In this document: in pieces, positions 5,462 through 6,457 of the stretch
Layout of the letters: each line of letters starts with the position of its first letter
Position numbering within the stretch: position 1 is the stretch's first letter
Source of the DNA: Calditrichota bacterium
Lineage (GTDB): Bacteria; Calditrichota; Calditrichia; RBG-13-44-9
Assembly: GCA_024276455.1 (NCBI GenBank)
Contig: JAJRXE010000003.1
Span: 1 to 6,457, forward strand
Length of the DNA: 6,457 nt
Reading direction: 5' to 3'
Position numbers and translations under genes: made by a program
Notes under the pieces: model-generated
Database searches by the model: none
What the model saw: the letters and a program-made list of their open reading frames with translations, nothing else
Told to the model about the DNA's origin: nothing

Positions 5462-6343
5462 GTGATAGGTATGACTGCACAGAGCAAGCCGAAGTTTACC
5501 CTTATTGGCGGGGGACGGGCCGGCGCATCGCTGGCTTATTATTTACGTCGCCGCGGGTACCCGGTCCTTTCGCTGGTTGAACGTAATCCCCAGCGGATCC
5601 AATTCTTACAAGAAAACCTGAACTGGGCTTTCCTCCACGAGCGCCTCAACCTGGATGCCATTGCGGAGTCCGATGTCGTGCTCCTGTGCGTCCACGATGG
5701 GCAGGTGGCCGAGACAGGTAAAATGTTGGCCGAGAAGTACCACCCCTGGCGGGGAAAAATTGTCGCGCATCTGTCAGGCGTGCAACCCTCGGCGGTCCTG
5801 GCGCCTCTGAAAAAACGCGGCGCCCTGGTCGCCAGTGTGCATCCGGTTTATTCCTTCGCCCTCGATCCCAGGGAAAATCATCACCTCAACCAAATCTGGT
5901 TCAACCTGGAAGGAGATGAGCCCGCCCTGGAACTGTTCGAGAAAATCTTCGAACACTCCACCAATCCCAGCATCCGGGTCAGCGCTGCGGAGAAAAAAGC
6001 CATCCATCTGGCCTGTGTATTTTACGCCAATTTTTACGTTGCTTTAGCCAAAGCCAGCGAAGACATCCTTCGGCACACCCCTATTCAGGGCGAGGCGGTA
6101 TACCGAATGTTAAATCCTTTGCTCCACTCTTCCATCGAACAGGTTACCCGACAGGGACCGGCGGCCGCTTTGACCGGGCCGATCAGACGGGGCGACCTTA
6201 GCACCGTGGAAGCTCATTTGCAACAGCTCCGGGAGCAGTTTCCCCATCTGGAGCAGTTGTACCGGGAGCTCAGTCGGGCGCTTCTTTCCTTCAGCGAACT
6301 GCCCGGCGGATTGCGTCATCAGCTGGAGAAAATTTTAGAATAA
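5462..6343 (+). CDS. Rossmann-like / DUF2520 domain protein (putative oxidoreductase)
   Basis: The family combines an NAD(P)-binding Rossmann domain with a helical DUF2520 domain and resembles short dehydrogenases such as pyrroline-5-carboxylate or ketopantoate reductases; its substrate has not been established. Numbering from the GTG start, the N-terminal half shows FTLIGGGRAGASLAYYL (12-28, dinucleotide loop), DVVLLCVHD (71-79) and HLSG (103-106). The DUF2520 half shows SVHPVYSF (125-132), the helix KKAIHLACVFYANFYVAL (178-195) and ALTGPIRRGD (236-245), a hallmark of the family. The length (290-293 residues) is normal. The start is uncertain: GTG at 5462 gives 293 residues, and ATG at 5471 gives 290 and leaves a more usual lead-in to the Rossmann strand. 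Neither has a well-placed Shine-Dalgarno site, since AGGT abuts the ATG. No clear promoter is seen in 5305-5461, so co-transcription with the preceding gene is possible. Confidence 0.92.
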   Translation: MIGMTAQSKPKFTLIGGGRAGASLAYYLRRRGYPVLSLVERNPQRIQFLQENLNWAFLHERLNLDAIAESDVVLLCVHDGQVAETGKMLAEKYHPWRGKIVAHLSGVQPSAVLAPLKKRGALVASVHPVYSFALDPRENHHLNQIWFNLEGDEPALELFEKIFEHSTNPSIRVSAAEKKAIHLACVFYANFYVALAKASEDILRHTPIQGEAVYRMLNPLLHSSIEQVTRQGPAAALTGPIRRGDLSTVEAHLQQLREQFPHLEQLYRELSRALLSFSELPGGLRHQLEKILE

Positions 6344-6457
6344 ATTCCCGATCGTTTACTGACACATAATAATAATGGGATGCGAATATATTTTCAGAAA
6401 AATTCAATTAAACCGAGAGTATTTTTGGATTTTTATATTCCGCCGAAAAAATAGGAA
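6344..6457. other. AT-rich intergenic end of window
   Basis: No gene is seen here. The stretch is very AT-rich and contains a 7-bp inverted repeat, TATTTTT (6420-6426) and AAAAATA (6447-6453). The window ends in AGGAA (6453-6457), which could be the ribosome binding site of a gene just outside; this cannot be tested from the window. Confidence 0.3.

Noticed and set aside
5386..5580. 64-codon frame beginning inside the 11-bp hairpin
   Set aside because: It overlaps the DUF2520 gene out of frame for its last 119 nt, has no clear ribosome site and no recognisable protein features.
1..6457. Defence island, toxin-antitoxin pair, CRISPR or mobile element
   Set aside because: No nuclease, transposase, integrase, toxin-like small gene or regularly spaced direct repeats could be found; dprA is a housekeeping recombination gene and is not by itself evidence of a defence system.

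Overview
The window is an ordinary-looking stretch of bacterial chromosome with six protein genes and no RNA genes, CRISPR array, insertion sequence or recognisable defence locus. Order: obgE (+), dprA (+), a VTT/DedA-like membrane protein (+), an isochorismatase/nicotinamidase-like hydrolase (-), a large charged protein of unknown family (+), and a Rossmann/DUF2520 protein (+). Gene content alone does not fix the organism. An Obg without a C-terminal extension, sigma70-like TTGACA promoters, and an unknown lysine/glutamate-rich protein whose C-terminal segment looks vaguely like proteins I associate with Ignavibacteria/Calditrichota-type bacteria suggest a free-living member of the FCB group. 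This is low-confidence inference.

Regions 1-2259 (obgE, dprA): both are GC-rich and on the same strand, but probably not one simple operon. The 186-nt gap holds a possible U6 terminator (1031-1056), followed at once by a TTGACA-N17-TATTTT promoter (1068-1096). Region 2260-2406 holds two adjacent, related palindromes of identical geometry (2265-2285 and 2297-2321), which differ by compensatory base changes, then a second TTGACA-N17 promoter. That promoter lies so close to the membrane-protein ATG (2407) that its transcript should be nearly leaderless.

Regions 2407-4002: the membrane protein and the hydrolase converge, with a 61-nt gap and no clear terminator. The hydrolase and the unknown 433-residue protein are divergent across an AT-rich 215-nt spacer. 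That spacer carries a good Shine-Dalgarno site for each gene and a recognisable promoter for the rightward one. Regions 4003-6457: the unknown protein has a helical N-terminal part, a very acidic linker and a compact basic/aromatic C-terminal part. It is followed by a 157-nt spacer with two hairpins, then the DUF2520 gene and an AT-rich tail ending in AGGAA.

The genes cover separate housekeeping jobs: ribosome assembly GTPase, DNA uptake/recombination, membrane protein, amide hydrolase and putative oxidoreductase. I see no sign that they form one pathway. The most unusual items are the covarying twin palindromes, the probable leaderless mRNA and the unknown 433-residue protein.
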